Origin: Armigeres subalbatus
Taxonomy: Eukaryota; Arthropoda; Insecta; Diptera; Culicidae
DNA length: 64,000 bases
Assembly: GCF_024139115.2 (NCBI RefSeq)
Contig: NC_085139.1
Span: 105,067,935 to 105,131,934 of the forward strand
Direction of reading: 5' to 3'
The notes under the pieces are model-generated. The model had not been told where the DNA came from, made no database searches, and was given only the letters and a program-made list of their open reading frames with translations. The position numbers and the translations under genes were made by a program. Positions within the stretch are counted from its first letter, which is position 1, and each line of letters opens with the position of its first letter. This document shows, piece after piece, positions 1-11,190 of this stretch.

Positions 1-1573
1 CTGCCTGGAATGCACCACAACAGATCAAATAAATGTCTAGTACTTGAATCCCAATATATTGCCGAGGGGTTCCGATTCCAGGTGAATATTATTGCTTATA
101 CGATAAGGATTAGCAAGGGAAAGTCATCATGCTCTCTCATTAAAAGCGTATTTATATTTAAGTGTCACTGTCTCAGAGAAATAACTGGGTACTGCAAATT
201 TTTGCGATCTTCTTATTCGAACATATATGCTGCATAGTGAGAAAAAACCCTAACCACCAACAGAGCACCTCACTTCTCATCGTTTCGTAGAGTAGCAGGC
301 ATTAAGTAATATATTTAGAGTGGCCCAACTCTAAATATCAACTCTCATCAACCAGCTGCAAACAATTTATTTCACTCTCGGCTTCTGTCAAAATTTTACA
401 CCAACTTCATTCGCGTAATCTAGTAACCCCATTATCGCAAAATTATCGAGTTAACTTACGTTAAATTATCTAACTCCGATAATAATTCAGTTGATTCATC
501 ATTATCGTAGCAACCGATAACGTTGATCACAATCAACTTTATCGGCGATAACAATAAATTAACGATTAACAACCCTGATCCAAACTATCCTTGAGGTGCA
601 ATCAACAGTTATCAACTCAAGGACAATTTGGATGACCTAGCACATCCCAAAAAAATATTTTCCAACTTGTTTTGTCATCTCTCCATTATTAACACGAAAA
701 CAAATCAAACATATGAAATTTACTGGCTAATACCGCTAAGAAGTTTGGACCTGAAGGGGTTAAACCAAATGATTGAAATTTAAATAGCCCTAAGGAAACT
801 GTTTCTGTCATTGTCAGAATTCCTACTGGTCAGCGAACAGCAGCTATGGGGACTGAACAAAATAAAAACTGCACAGATTTCATTCAAAATCTCGAAGTAG
901 CTACCTTTAGAATTCTAGAAATCTATAATAAATGTTACGATTTGTGGATTGTAACAAAGCTCGTGGCATATACATAGCAACTGATTATAATCCTTAGAAA
1001 TATTAAAAAATGTGTTGCTTTTCTAATCTATGTTTTATGGAAAACACTATCGTCCCCTTACTACGTCGTGTCCCATCCATCAGCACTACACTATTTGCAA
1101 AAGTTCACTTTTTCTCAATGCATTTGTTTTCAACCACATACATACCTGCCTACATGCTACGCTACATGTGTTATTGATGTTCATACAGGTGTCGGTCGGC
1201 TGGTGCGGTAGATGACGGTGGTGGCCAGTAATTGACCGCTATTAAAACTACGCGCCTCCGCCACACACTCATCTTTCCATACCAAGCATCGCCTCTCCTG
1301 AGCATGCATTATAAAACACGTCTGAATAATACAGAGGCAACAGCCGGTTTGTTGCCGGTGGATATGATATCGTGTACCGACCGACCAATAGTATCAATCG
1401 TCATCATTACCAGGGGCTGTTTATAAATTGCATAACACTGTTGTTCGTTTAATTGAGTTTAAATCACCTGTTCTAATAGATTCATCATCTTATTTGATTT
1501 ATGACTTAATATTAATAACAATTTCTTAACGTATTAACCTCTCTCTTATCTCTGTATTTATGTTTCCCAACAG
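1..1573. other. intron of the ACBD5-like gene upstream of its first visible exon
   Basis: AT-rich non-coding DNA ending in a pyrimidine-rich acceptor at 1566-1573. No exon encoding the missing N-terminal start of the acyl-CoA-binding domain was found here, so that exon should lie outside the window. Two short hairpins are visible, at 311-338 and 587-635. Nothing else is recognised. Confidence 0.6.
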
Positions 1574-1685
1574 GACCATATCAACCGAGCAATGATATGC
1601 TGTTGACTTTCTACTCGCTTTTCAAACAAGCGACCAACGGAAAGTGCGGTGAGCGGAAACCGGCATTCTGGGATGTTGTCAAGAA
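1574..1685 (+). CDS. ACBD5: ACBD5-like acyl-CoA-binding protein, exon with first visible part of ACB domain
   Basis: This exon encodes GPYQPSNDMLLTFYSLFKQA and continues to the FWDVVKK region, the core of the acyl-CoA-binding domain. The YSLFKQAT and KPAFWD motifs are ligand-binding signatures of the family. The exon starts after a cag acceptor at 1571-1573 with a split Gly codon, so the upstream exon should end in G. It ends at a gtatgt donor (1686) inside a Lys codon that is completed at 1755. Proteins of this family bind long or very-long-chain acyl-CoA and, when ACBD5-like, sit on peroxisomes. The Met at 1597 is internal and not a start. The assignment to ACBD5/ACBD4 rather than soluble ACBP rests on the exon at 20017. 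Confidence 0.88.
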
Positions 1686-1754
1686 GTATGTATATGCACT
1701 CGATTTGTCACCTCTATTTTCGTTTGTAATCAATCGCGGTCAATCTTCTTCCAG

Positions 1755-1836
1755 AGCCAAATGGGACGCGTGGAATCGGTTGGGCGAAATGCCAAGAGAA
1801 GTGGCAATGCAGAAGTATGTCGATGAGTTGAAGAAG
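1755..1836 (+). CDS. ACBD5: ACBD5-like gene, second exon of the ACB domain
   Basis: It encodes KWDAWNRLGEMPREVAMQKY followed by VDELKK, the last helices of the acyl-CoA-binding domain. It is bounded by a ttccag acceptor (1749-1754) and a gtaagc donor (1837). The preceding intron is only 69 bp. The exon ends in phase 0 and joins in frame to IVETM at 20017, matching the KK-I-x-ETM continuation seen in ACBD5 proteins. Confidence 0.88.
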
Positions 1837-2408
1837 GTAAGCATCCGAGTTAGAGTTTCTTTGTACCGAACATTATGTCACATTATGTCTTCTTGAAACT
1901 TTTATTGAAATTTTGCTATTGCGATAAATAGAACAATGGAAACTACATTTTTGAAATTTTCAAATGAGAAGTAAATGGTTCTAAACTTGCTTTATGTTTG
2001 TGTTACCTTAGTTAGAGTCATAAAGTACCCGTCGCAGCCTTAAGCAGTTTGCAATGCTTTGTTAGCTGAACAGAACTAAATATTTTTTTAAACTAATTTT
2101 ATTTGCTAATATTATTTAATTCATGCATTCATCTCTTAGACTAGGTGTTGTGTGTTTTCTTAACACTATCATCCTTATTTGCTGTGATACATTTTTAGTT
2201 ATCATTAATAGATTTCAATTGCCAGTTAGGACTTTTCCACTGTAGGAATTACAATATTTTAAACTTAACTACACTAAACCTAATTTATACGAAGGGTACA
2301 AAGAGCTAATCGTTGCAATAGAAGATTGCAACGATTTTTGGCTAAAATTTTAAATTATTTTATTAAACATTTGTTGCAATCTCTCAATATTAGAAATTCT
2401 ATGAAGTT
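1837..2408. other. start of the 18.2-kb ACBD5 intron
   Basis: AT-rich intron sequence with no feature I can support. Confidence 0.5.
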
Positions 2409-2862
2409 TTACGGAGGTAACTTCAGAATCATTTTCAAAATTTTATTCTGAATCCTCTGGAGTGCCTTCTTTTTGGTATTGCAGCAACTAGTCCATATTG
2501 GCTCAGCATACAACATAACTGGTCTTAAAATTTGTTTGTAAATCAAAAGTTTATTCTTAAGACGAAGTTTTGATTTTCTGTTTACAAGTGGATATAGACA
2601 CTTTATATATTTGTACATTTGGTTTGAAGGCCTTCAATGTGATTTTTGAAAGTTATTTTTCGATCTAACAGAAGTCCTAAATATTTAGCATCGCTAGACC
2701 AATTAAATGGAACCCCATTCATAGTGACAATATGTCTGCTAGGAGGTTGCAAATAAGAAGCTCTCGTCTTATGTGGGAAAATTATAAGCTGAGTTTTGGA
2801 AGCATTCGGAAAAATTTTCCATTTTTGCAAGTAAGTGGAGAAAATTTCCAAACTTTTTTTGC
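2409..2862 (-). mobile_element. Jockey-clade LINE relic, 3' part of reverse transcriptase
   Basis: On the minus strand this encodes the end of a Jockey-type reverse transcriptase: KWKIFPNASKTQLIIF, then KYLGLLLDRKITFKNHI, then LRPVMLYAEPIWTSC. It continues the reading of the piece at 4239-4800; the two were separated by the poly(A)-tailed insertion at 2863-4238. The copy is short, with a frame break near 2605. It is a dead relic inside the ACBD5 intron. Confidence 0.8.
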
Positions 2863-4238
2863 CCCTGTCCACGGATGATGGGGTCAACGTTGATAAGTCA
2901 AGTGTCTGCATATTGTTAAAATTGTGAAATAATTTGTTCTTTTATAGTACACATTGCTAGTATTATTAGTACTCACCACATTACCGTTAGACGAAAACGA
3001 GATGAATTTAAATGCATCCGAGTAAGGTTACACTATAAGCAGTACTGAAGTACGTATTTTAATCCCGGTAACATTTCAATTTAACAGATTGGTTCAAAAT
3101 ATGTAGTTGTTAAAATAGCATAGCAGGCTCAATTTTTTAAGATTGTTTGGTGAACGGTTCTAAACTGTGGCCCATTTTGGCTTTTCGATTCAGTTTCGAC
3201 TGCTTTCACTAGATAATTTTCAAAACTTTGGACGATTATTGATATTCATCAAATTGTAATACGATATTTTAGTTTCAAAATAATTTTTCATGAAAGGTGT
3301 TTATTTGAAATATAGTCAGCAATTCAAATTTAACGAGGTGTATCGTGTATACCTATACCATATACACATCAACATAATTGTATTTTATGTGACCAAAAGA
3401 TCCAACGAGTAGTACATATTTTTAATGATGTTATTCATATAAATCAATGCTTCATAATCGTAAAATTCATTCATTTAGCTAGGAAATAGACGCAATGAAG
3501 CATTACCATACCATTGATAACTGAATCTTGGACAATGGACCAGACTTTAAAGACTTGAATTTTGAAGAGCGGAATAGAACATGATCATTTGACTACTTAA
3601 ATTTATGATATCAGACAGTACTGTAAAGGATATGACGCCATAATCTTGATCAACCGCCAAAATAATGGAAGCTCTCAGATTAATATGTCAATTTATTGCA
3701 ATAGTACTTAAATTAATTTATTGTATATTTACGATACCATTTAAATTATTCCATGTTGAAACATCCACTAGTATGATCCCATCACATTACATCAAAGTGT
3801 TATGGCTCGGCTGCGGTGACGCGTTTTGACAGAAAATACAGAATTACTGTCAAGATGCGCCGTTGCGTTAATCGCTGTAGAACGGCCTTTACTTGGAGAT
3901 GGCATCAGTACCACCACCCGTTGTCAACATAGACTACTATTCGGTATTGAATGTCGGCTCCAAGAAAACATTAAATCAACTTTACATGTTAATTATTCGG
4001 AAAACATTCATGCGCGTGATGAGCTTTCATTATTATTATTATTTGTTTTTTAAACTGACAGACTGCGGGAAGGGAAATGTATCGGTATGATCACAATACG
4101 AACCCAGACCGCAGTGACCTAGTGAGCAACATAGCTTGAATCGTCTGCTAGTATTGTGTATCACATGGAGAGCCCAGCCGAGATACCAGTCTATTAAGAC
4201 TACAACTCTCGGTCAACTCTCGAAAAAAAAAAAAAAAA
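2863..4238 (+). mobile_element. poly(A)-tailed retroposed insertion of unknown origin
   Basis: This 1.38-kb segment splits the Jockey relic. It ends in 16 A residues (4223-4238) and is flanked by a direct repeat: ttccaaactttttttgc at 2846-2862 and the same with one T fewer at 4239-4254. A poly(A) tail plus a target duplication of about 16 bp is the hallmark of LINE-driven retroposition. No long open frame, tRNA-type A/B boxes or reverse transcriptase motif was recognised, so it could be a processed transcript, a long SINE-like unit, or a 5'-truncated LINE 3' end. Confidence 0.7.
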
Positions 4239-4800
4239 TTCCAAACTTTTTTGCAATCTACTAAATACAAATGACACGAAGGCTTCGCCCTTTGGCTGAG
4301 AGGCCCGTGTCATCTGCATACAAAGATTTTTGACACCCTGGTGGTAAATCAGGTAAGTCTGAAGTAAATATGTTATACAATATGGGCCCCAGTATGCTGC
4401 CTTGGGGAACACTAGTTCTTACAGGTAATCTATCAGATTTAGAATTCTGATAGTTTACCTGCAGTGAGCGAACTGATAAATAATTTTGGATCAGTTTAAT
4501 AATGTACAAAGGAAAATTTAAATTCATCAATTTTATAATCAAAGCTTCATGCCAAACACTGTCAAATGCTTTCTCTATATCATGAAAAGCAACTCCAGTT
4601 GAATATCCTTCAGATTTGTTAGTCGAATTGAATTCGTAACTCTTAATAACTGATGAGCGGTTGAATGCCCATGGCGCAAACCAAATTGCTCATCGGCAAA
4701 AATAGAATCGTCATTAATATGAACCATCATTCTATTCAAAATAATCTTTTCAAACAGTTTGCTTATTGAAGAAAGCAAACTGATTGGGCGATAACTAGAT
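4239..4800 (-). mobile_element. Jockey-clade LINE relic, 5' part of reverse transcriptase
   Basis: Minus-strand reading shows YRPISLLSSISKLFEKII, FADEQFGLRHGHSTAHQL, VPQGSILGPILYNIF and the catalytic YADD in SLYADDTGL, in the order expected of a Jockey reverse transcriptase. A frame break lies near 4560. The coding match stops at about 4800, so the upstream endonuclease and ORF1 are gone. Its 3' continuation is at 2409-2862. Confidence 0.82.
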
Positions 4801-5699
4801 AATGTTTGAAAAAATCCTAACGTGCAAATTTATGACAAATGTTTAGCTTCTGATTTTTTTTTAAATAACCGTAAATCGCACATTTGCAATTATGTTACTC
4901 AAATGTCCAGGAAATAAAGAGGAATAATAATATAATAAACTAGTAATGATTTGTCATAAATTCAAGATTTTTGTAGAACAACGATTTTTAGGGGAAACAG
5001 TGTTTTTATGCACAAAATCACTTTAACATGATCAAAACGTGAACAAAACGAATCGCAATGTTCACAAGACTCGTAGAATACACGTTTATATCTCTAGTTA
5101 GATTTTTTTTTAAATTGAAAATAGTCCAAAAATACTAAATCGACTGAGGCTGAGCTGAAAATTCGACAGGAGGCTTATTTTAGCATAAGAATTGTGATTC
5201 TGGGCTGGCCGGTTGAATTTTTGATTATTTTTGAAAACATGAAGAGGTCTAATGTTTATGACCTGATACATTTCCAGACCAAAATTCCTGGTCAGATCCG
5301 AGTTATTGCTAAAAAATTAGGCTGACCATACGTACCGTATTTAACGGGACAGTCCCGTTTTTAGACCTTATTGTACTGTCCCGTCGTAATCTAAAAAATC
5401 CTCAATTTGTTCCGTTTTTTCATTGATTCTTCCAAAGAGCTCCAAAATATTATTCAAACAAATTCAATATTTTAGGATTTTTATTTAAAATCAAATACAA
5501 AGAAAGTGAACGGAACCCATAACAAAGTGGTAGATGTTTTGTTATTAGTGTTGCTTTTAAATAATGTTATTTATGCCGTTATGTATTTTGTATGAATTGA
5601 TTTTTCTTAAGGCTTTTAATAGTAATGACAACGAAGGCATTAAAATTTTACCAATTTTATCTGTGGATTGAATGGAACTGGTAACTTGGTAGGCAAGTA
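4801..5699. other. intron sequence, no gene
   Basis: AT-rich. A near-perfect short palindrome cgggacagtcccg lies near 5344, with a partial repeat of it about 35 bp further on, perhaps from a decayed repeat. Nothing else is supported. Confidence 0.4.
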
Positions 5700-5966
5700 C
5701 AGTAGCCGTTCGATAACTGCAAAATGTTTACTTTTCAGTTAACGAATGCCGTTCAATAACTGCAACGCATTCTAGACGTCAAACGGTTGTCAATCGACGT
5801 CAGATGCAATAAAAGTGCATCTAAATGTGCAGCGCAATGCAGCTATCATTGAGTCTGACATCAGTTTGAAGTTTAGCGGGCCGATAACTGCAAAACTGTT
5901 GCAACTATCGAATTGCAGTTAAAAAGCATTGCAGTTAAATGACTTGCAGTTATCGAACGTCTACTA
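5700..5966. mobile_element. MITE with CAGTAG termini and TA duplication (Tc1/mariner or pogo type)
   Basis: 267 bp. The left end cagtagccgttcgataactg is matched by the inverted right end (tagtagacgttcgataactg), with internal copies of gataactgcaa. TA flanks both sides (5698-5699, 5967-5968). CAGT ends with TA target sites are typical of Tc1/mariner/pogo transposons. No transposase is encoded. Confidence 0.75.
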
Positions 5967-7059
5967 TATATCCTGAAAATCCGGTCACGCCTCAACATCA
6001 ATAAAATGCAGCGCAGCGACAGACATTCTAATTGCCAGATTTAGTTATTTTTATTTTTTTCTTCTTGCGAAGTAGGTAATTCCATCTTTTTAAATCTGCT
6101 TTACCAAATATTTTTCAATCGATTGATTCTGTTCGAAACATTAATTTCAATGAGAAAGTCTTTCTGAATAATTCTGAATAATTCGAAATCATCCACTGTA
6201 AAAAAAACGACGACATTAAAAAATAATTTATAAATCAGCTGAACAAAATCGAGTTTAAGGAAGTTTCAATCCGAGGAATTTAAGGCTAGTTTACAGATCA
6301 GGAACTTGTCTGCAAATTTCGCTCCCATATGTGTGAGCGGGATTTATTGGATTCCGTTGTAGAAAATTAGAATTTCGGCCCGATTCAAAATACAATCCGG
6401 CGGAAATCTCCGAGAGTCCGAGCTGTAAATCAGCCTATAATTTAGCCAGGATTTGTTTTACTTTTCGCGACAAATTTGCACGAGTCCTGCCTCATGGAAA
6501 CAAAATTAATGGACAAGATTCCCGAGGTGTGAGGCTACTCTTAGCGTCATTTTAATCAATTTCGATCAAAAAGAACCGTGAATTGATAAGATTTAGCATT
6601 TATCATGGAAATAATTTAAATTACATTTTATCATTATTATTCTTTGCTTGTTGAGATTTTTGTTATTCTTATACGTAGATTTTCTCTCACTTATATTCAT
6701 GAAAAAGGGTTTTAGCACGGGAAATCAATAATCCCACCCTACTGCTCTTTTCGCATTTGTCTTTTGACATTTTGTTTCGTAATATTATTTTTTCTTATCG
6801 GCTTTGCAAAATACTCCGAGATTTTTTTTGACGTAGTACTACGTCTGTATTTTCTATATTGGGGTACACTTTCGATCAAGGATGAGTCAACGCTTCTTTG
6901 TATTTATTTGAAAATACTGATTTTTAATTATTTATTATCGATAATTGATGAAAAGTTTACAAATAGGTAAACTAACCAATCACGTACATGCATCACTAGC
7001 ACAGACATCAAAAATCAATCACTTGCGGGTTTGGATCTAATCCTCAGTTTGAACAAGAT
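5967..7059. other. intron sequence, no gene
   Basis: AT-rich non-coding DNA; no repeat structure or coding signal that I can support. Confidence 0.4.
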
Positions 7060-7342
7060 TTTACGCATAGCAGACACATCAAAGCGATCGTAGCGGAGCG
7101 GACACAGCATCACGGAGGCGCTAATAAGCTTTTCAAAGAAAATCCATCGCATTGGTGGTGGTGCTCGATGTGTTGCTCCAGATCATTCTCCAGATTCCTC
7201 AACGAACCAGAATTTCATATGAAGAAAAGGTTGACCATTAAAATAGCACTGTTGCAATCCCGCACCGCCAGTGCCGATGCTGAAAATTTATTACAAATTG
7301 TGGTGTCAGTTAGTTGGAAAGGAACATTAGAAAAAGAAAATT

Positions 7343-7358
7343 GGCTCTTCTCAGGACC
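7343..7358 (+). terminator. degenerate histone-type 3' stem-loop
   Basis: ggctcttctcaggacc has the 6-bp stem and 4-nt loop layout of the histone pre-mRNA hairpin, but one stem pair is mismatched and one is a wobble. A purine-rich stretch (gaaaagaaagag) follows about 13 bp downstream, where a histone downstream element would be. Confidence 0.4.
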
Positions 7359-7837
7359 AACATTTTATGAAAAGAAAGAGTTAATTGCGAAAATGGACTG
7401 TTTCAGTGGCATCGGGATTGGCGTGGTAGTTTGATCGCTGTTAGTGATCCATTAAATCCATCCATTAAAATTCACTACATCATCTCCCTCCGACGCGCTA
7501 TCAAATTCGCTATTTACGATTGAGTTTTGTACTTTGAAGAAAGTTTATTTCGGATAGTCGGATCAACCTTCTTTTGTATAAAATCAATGAAGACGCCACC
7601 TCAGTGGAAACTATCTACAGCAACCACCCATCGGTGAACGTCACTCGGACAGACAGATGCCGAAAGATAATGTTTTGTAATATGAAGAAACTTCGTCTTG
7701 AGTCAAATTTCTGTTGTCATTCCTCGCAACAATACGCATCTTAGATAAACAACATCTCATAACCAAATTCAGAATCTTGCGAGAAAGTTTCATTGAATTC
7801 TTAGAATTTATCATTCTCCGAACGGTCCGTTGTCTGT

Positions 7838-8058
7838 GGAAACCCGATCGAAATGGCTCGCGCGCGCCGAAAAGCAGCTTTCTTATATCTAATGAAGTAA
7901 TTCCATTAGCCCCATCCCTTCATTAATCGTTATGAGTGCACATTATATTTACACCTATATCAGACCACAAAGGGCCGGAGCTAACGGGTTTAATTTATTG
8001 AATACAAGAAAGCTGCTCTTCGGCGCACGCGAGCCATTTTGATCGGGATTTCGCAGAG
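7838..8058. repeat. inverted repeat, about 68-bp arms
   Basis: The left arm (about 7838-7905) and right arm (about 7990-8058) are inverted copies with roughly 85% identity, both containing the ggctcgcg..gccgaa..gcagctttctt core. The spacer is about 85 bp. Confidence 0.65.
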
Positions 8059-8428
8059 AGCGGTTAGATAAGATTTTACGCAGAGCCGACGCAGCGGAGT
8101 GAACACAGCAGAACGAAGGCGCTCTGGTAGCATTTTCAAAGGAAAATCATTGAATTGGTGGTGGAAGTCTGCGTTAGTGGTCGTCATTCAACCTCAACAA
8201 ACCAGCATTTTATGTGAAGAAAGGGTTGATTACAAAAATGACGGCTGTTTCGATCCCGTGCGATGCAGTGGCAATGCTGAAAATTTATTCCTAATGGTGG
8301 CGTCTTGGCGAAAACTCATCGGGTGGTTGTCGAGCAATAACAGCACGAAGTAGAATTCTAACCCTAACGTTTCGACAAGCATTTGGTTGCAGTTAGTTAT
8401 TGGAAAGGTGCATTGGGGACACAAAATT

Positions 8429-8444
8429 GGTCCTTTTCAGGACC
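8429..8444 (+). terminator. perfect histone-type 3' stem-loop
   Basis: ggtccttttcaggacc matches the histone mRNA stem-loop consensus exactly: a 6-bp stem, tttc loop, and acaaaatt upstream. The purine-rich gaacagaaaggg follows about 10 bp downstream. Such hairpins bind SLBP and direct U7-dependent cleavage of replication-dependent histone mRNAs. No histone reading frame precedes it. Confidence 0.55.
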
Positions 8445-9104
8445 AGCATCTTCTGAACAGAAAGGGTTGATTGCAAAATGGACTGTTTCCGTGGAACCGG
8501 CGTTTGGCGTGATAGTTCGGTTGCTGTGAGCGATTCCATTCATTCGAACAAATTTGTTGCGTTGTCACTCACCGACGCGCGCTTATGATTCTGCTATAGA
8601 AGCGTAACTTTCTGTCAACGCCAAACTATTAATTTTGGACTTTGATGAACAATAATGGAGCTTTTCAATCCTCAACTACAACAAAACATAATCAAAATCT
8701 TGTGAGGAAATTCCATTTGACTGCTACTGACGCCATCCATTTGAACAAACTCATTGCATCATCTCCCTCCGACGCGCGCTGGTGGTTGTGCTACCAAAGG
8801 GCAACTTTCTGTCGTCGCCAAACGATGGTAACCCGGAAAAAAACGATATCATTTCTAATTACTAACGAAACAAAACCAAAGAATCTTGCCACAAAATTTC
8901 ACTTTCCGTCGACGACGGCCAAATCGATGAAGACGCCACCTTAGGGAAAATGTCGTTTAGCTGCCTTAGTTTTTCAAATGGTGCATTATTAAAAACAATA
9001 AATCTTTCCAAAATCGTCATTGTCGTTTAAACAGCCGAACAGTCTGTTTGTCTGGATAAACAATTTTCCTAACGGTCAAAACCTCTTCTTGGATAAATAG
9101 TTTA

Positions 9105-9120
9105 AGTCCTGAAAAGGACT
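9105..9120 (-). terminator. histone-type 3' stem-loop, minus strand
   Basis: On the minus strand this reads agtccttttcaggact, a 6-bp stem with tttc loop, preceded by acaaac and followed about 14 bp later by ccaagaagagg, a plausible downstream element. No histone coding sequence was found on the minus strand between 9121 and 9540. Confidence 0.45.
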
Positions 9121-9180
9121 GTTTGTAATTTATTCGTGAAGTCCTTCTCACGTTGCCACCAGCGCTATAGAAAACGATGC

Positions 9181-9594
9181 ATGTACGCTTCCATCGCAGG
9201 CGGAAGCCGAACGTTGCAAATAAATATATTTGTGTTTAGTTTCGCGCCACCTCCGAATCTGCTTATTTTTCCTTTATTCCGGACATTTTTGAGCATAATG
9301 TCTTCTAGGATTCTGATGATATCCACTAAAAGATAGACGAATGGCTTCAGTGGCGATGCGGCCGATGAGTCGTTCCTTTTCCACGGCTGGTTCATCCAAC
9401 TGGGAGCTACTTTCAGTTTCTTGATTCGATTGACCTCCGAGCAGTTTGCACAATGCTAATAAATTGCTACGTAGTCCTACGTCACCTTTGCGTACAACCC
9501 GATTGGGCTGCACCTTTGAGTTTTTTATTTTCAATTATTTAGAATTGGAAAAGTGTTTGATACTGGTCAGTAATAAAATGCTTGTTTAAGAGTA
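9181..9594. other. intron sequence, no gene
   Basis: Small open frames exist on both strands but none matches a known family. A minus-strand frame here could belong to a decayed repeat. Nothing firm. Confidence 0.35.
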
Positions 9595-9793
9595 CCATCG
9601 TCGGGGGTAACAATGGGTTAAATGGGGGTGAGAATGGGTCACTGTTTCAACTACTCAGAATGTTTGTAGATCAGATTGAATGTATGTGAAGGCAAGAAGG
9701 CTAAAATACGATTTTGCTATCTGACCTCCAGGGTGCCGGTGAGAGCGATGACCCATTCTCACCCCCCAGACTCATTGTCACCCCCGTTGGCGG
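9595..9793. mobile_element. MITE with GGGGGTGAGAATGGGTCA-type inverted ends
   Basis: 199 bp. The left end contains cgggggtaacaatgggtt and gggggtgagaatgggtca; the right end holds their inverted counterparts (tgacccattctcacccccc, gtcacccccgttgg). TA flanks both ends (9593-9594, 9794-9795). The ends themselves contain two imperfect copies of the same motif. No coding. Confidence 0.7.
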
Positions 9794-10404
9794 TAGATTA
9801 ATAAATAATTTCAAAATCCCATAATTTTAAAACAAATTTGAAAAGTGCGTAATTTAATGTTCCTCTGTGTTTTCCCGCGCCCTTTGAAGAGTGAAATATT
9901 TAAATAAAATAAAGGCAAATAAAAATTAAGCCCATACATTTTGAAATTTCCACAGCTCTTGAATTTCGTTAAAAGGTTTTTTGACATGTCCCGTTTTGCA
10001 AGTTAATTTGTACCATTTTTTCACCGAAATGATCTGGTCAGCATATAAAAAATAAGTGTATGCGGGGGCGTTTTTCCTATAATTCGAACACCACCTCAAT
10101 GTTCTGGACGTGTTCAAGCCCGATATTTACCAAAACAGCCATCAAACCATCTGAAAAATATATTTGTAAAGATTTCTGGTCGATTCCGATGGTTTCATGG
10201 TGCACCATTTGAGTAAGTCAGGATTGATTGAATTCAGGGTAGAGCATGGGCTAAAAAATCAATTACAATGAAATATGCATGAGGAGATGGGCATATGGCT
10301 GTTCAAAAATAAGAAATCAGGAGTTTTAAAAATTGCGTATTCAATTGACATTGACCTTCTGAAATTGTTACCAGTGCCGAATTCAGGGGTCAAAATGGGG
10401 AGAG
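9794..10404. other. intron sequence, no gene
   Basis: AT-rich intron; nothing recognised. Confidence 0.4.
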
Positions 10405-10547
10405 CAGAGTGTATGTAATTAAGAGTGGCGACACTGTCAGAATTGGAACAAAATTCATCTGTCATTTCCATACAAAATCGTGTTTCAAACGAGCAGGAGA
10501 TCTGTCAAATGCGGCACATGTCGCCACTCTTAATTACATACACTCTG
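10405..10547. mobile_element. 143-bp MITE with perfect long terminal inverted repeats
   Basis: The ends cagagtgtatgtaattaaga...gtggcgaca and their exact inverse at 10519-10547 form a 29-bp perfect terminal repeat. No clear target duplication. No coding. Confidence 0.75.
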
Positions 10548-11190
10548 GTCATATTACCAGGAGCACTTCAGTGCAGCTAAGAATACGACGTCCCCTAATC
10601 CCTAATCCTACGATATCAAGCGACCCGTGCCAAGGGGATGCATGGTCTGAGGGGTGAAATAAATAGCAGGCCGCTAACGGAGTCTGTGAGTCTGACGTGG
10701 CGGACCTATTTTCTCGCGCCACTCGTGGGACCAAAATGTCGACCAAATAAAAAAAAACAAATTTGAATGGAGAGGGAGAAGCATTAAGTGGCCTTAACAG
10801 GTCGCCCCACCGATCGCCAGGTGCAGGCGATACAGAAGAGCGTGGTCTGAGGAGCCGCCCATCGATATCAAGAAGGACGGAGCTACCCTGACCAGAGTCA
10901 TCACGGAAGTGATGACCGGTCACAAGGAGAGTGGAGGCCAGAAAATAGAGGTGATTACAGATGTAAACGGACGTAATCATGTCCTTTCTGGACAACGGCG
11001 GGAAGTTCAGCAAGGACCTTTAGAAGTCCGTGCTGACCCTCTGCAACATGGTTGTAGAGGCAAAGCAGGTGTGGAAGTCCTTGCTGCAGGCAAGTAAGGA
11101 AGCGAAACGAAAGATCCGCCAACTTACCGAGGAGAGGGAGTTGGCAGTGAGCCATAGGGTGGAGGCCTGGAAGGAAGCTGAGTCGAAGAT

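Larger units (their letters stand above)
7060..9180. repeat. diverged duplicated block with histone-type 3' stem-loops
   Basis: Segments recur within this block. 7080-7440 resembles 8085-8515 (shared pieces cacagca, aatgctgaaaatttatt, gcaaaatggactgtttc). The string catctccctccgacgcgc recurs at about 7480 and 8758, with a weaker copy near 8565; gatgaagacgccacct occurs near 7586 and 8926. An inverted copy pair lies at about 7838-7905 and 7990-8058 around ggctcgcgcgcgccgaa. Three histone mRNA-type 3' hairpins lie in the block and are listed separately. No histone coding sequence was found on either strand, so it may be derived from histone-cluster spacer. Confidence 0.55.

Noticed and set aside
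1232..1426. Missing first exon of the ACBD5-like gene
   Set aside because: The translation has none of the expected N-terminal ACB residues preceding GPYQPS, and the reading frame does not lead to the acceptor.
9165..9534. Minus-strand frames upstream of the hairpin at 9105 as a histone gene
   Set aside because: The translations show no histone fold motifs.
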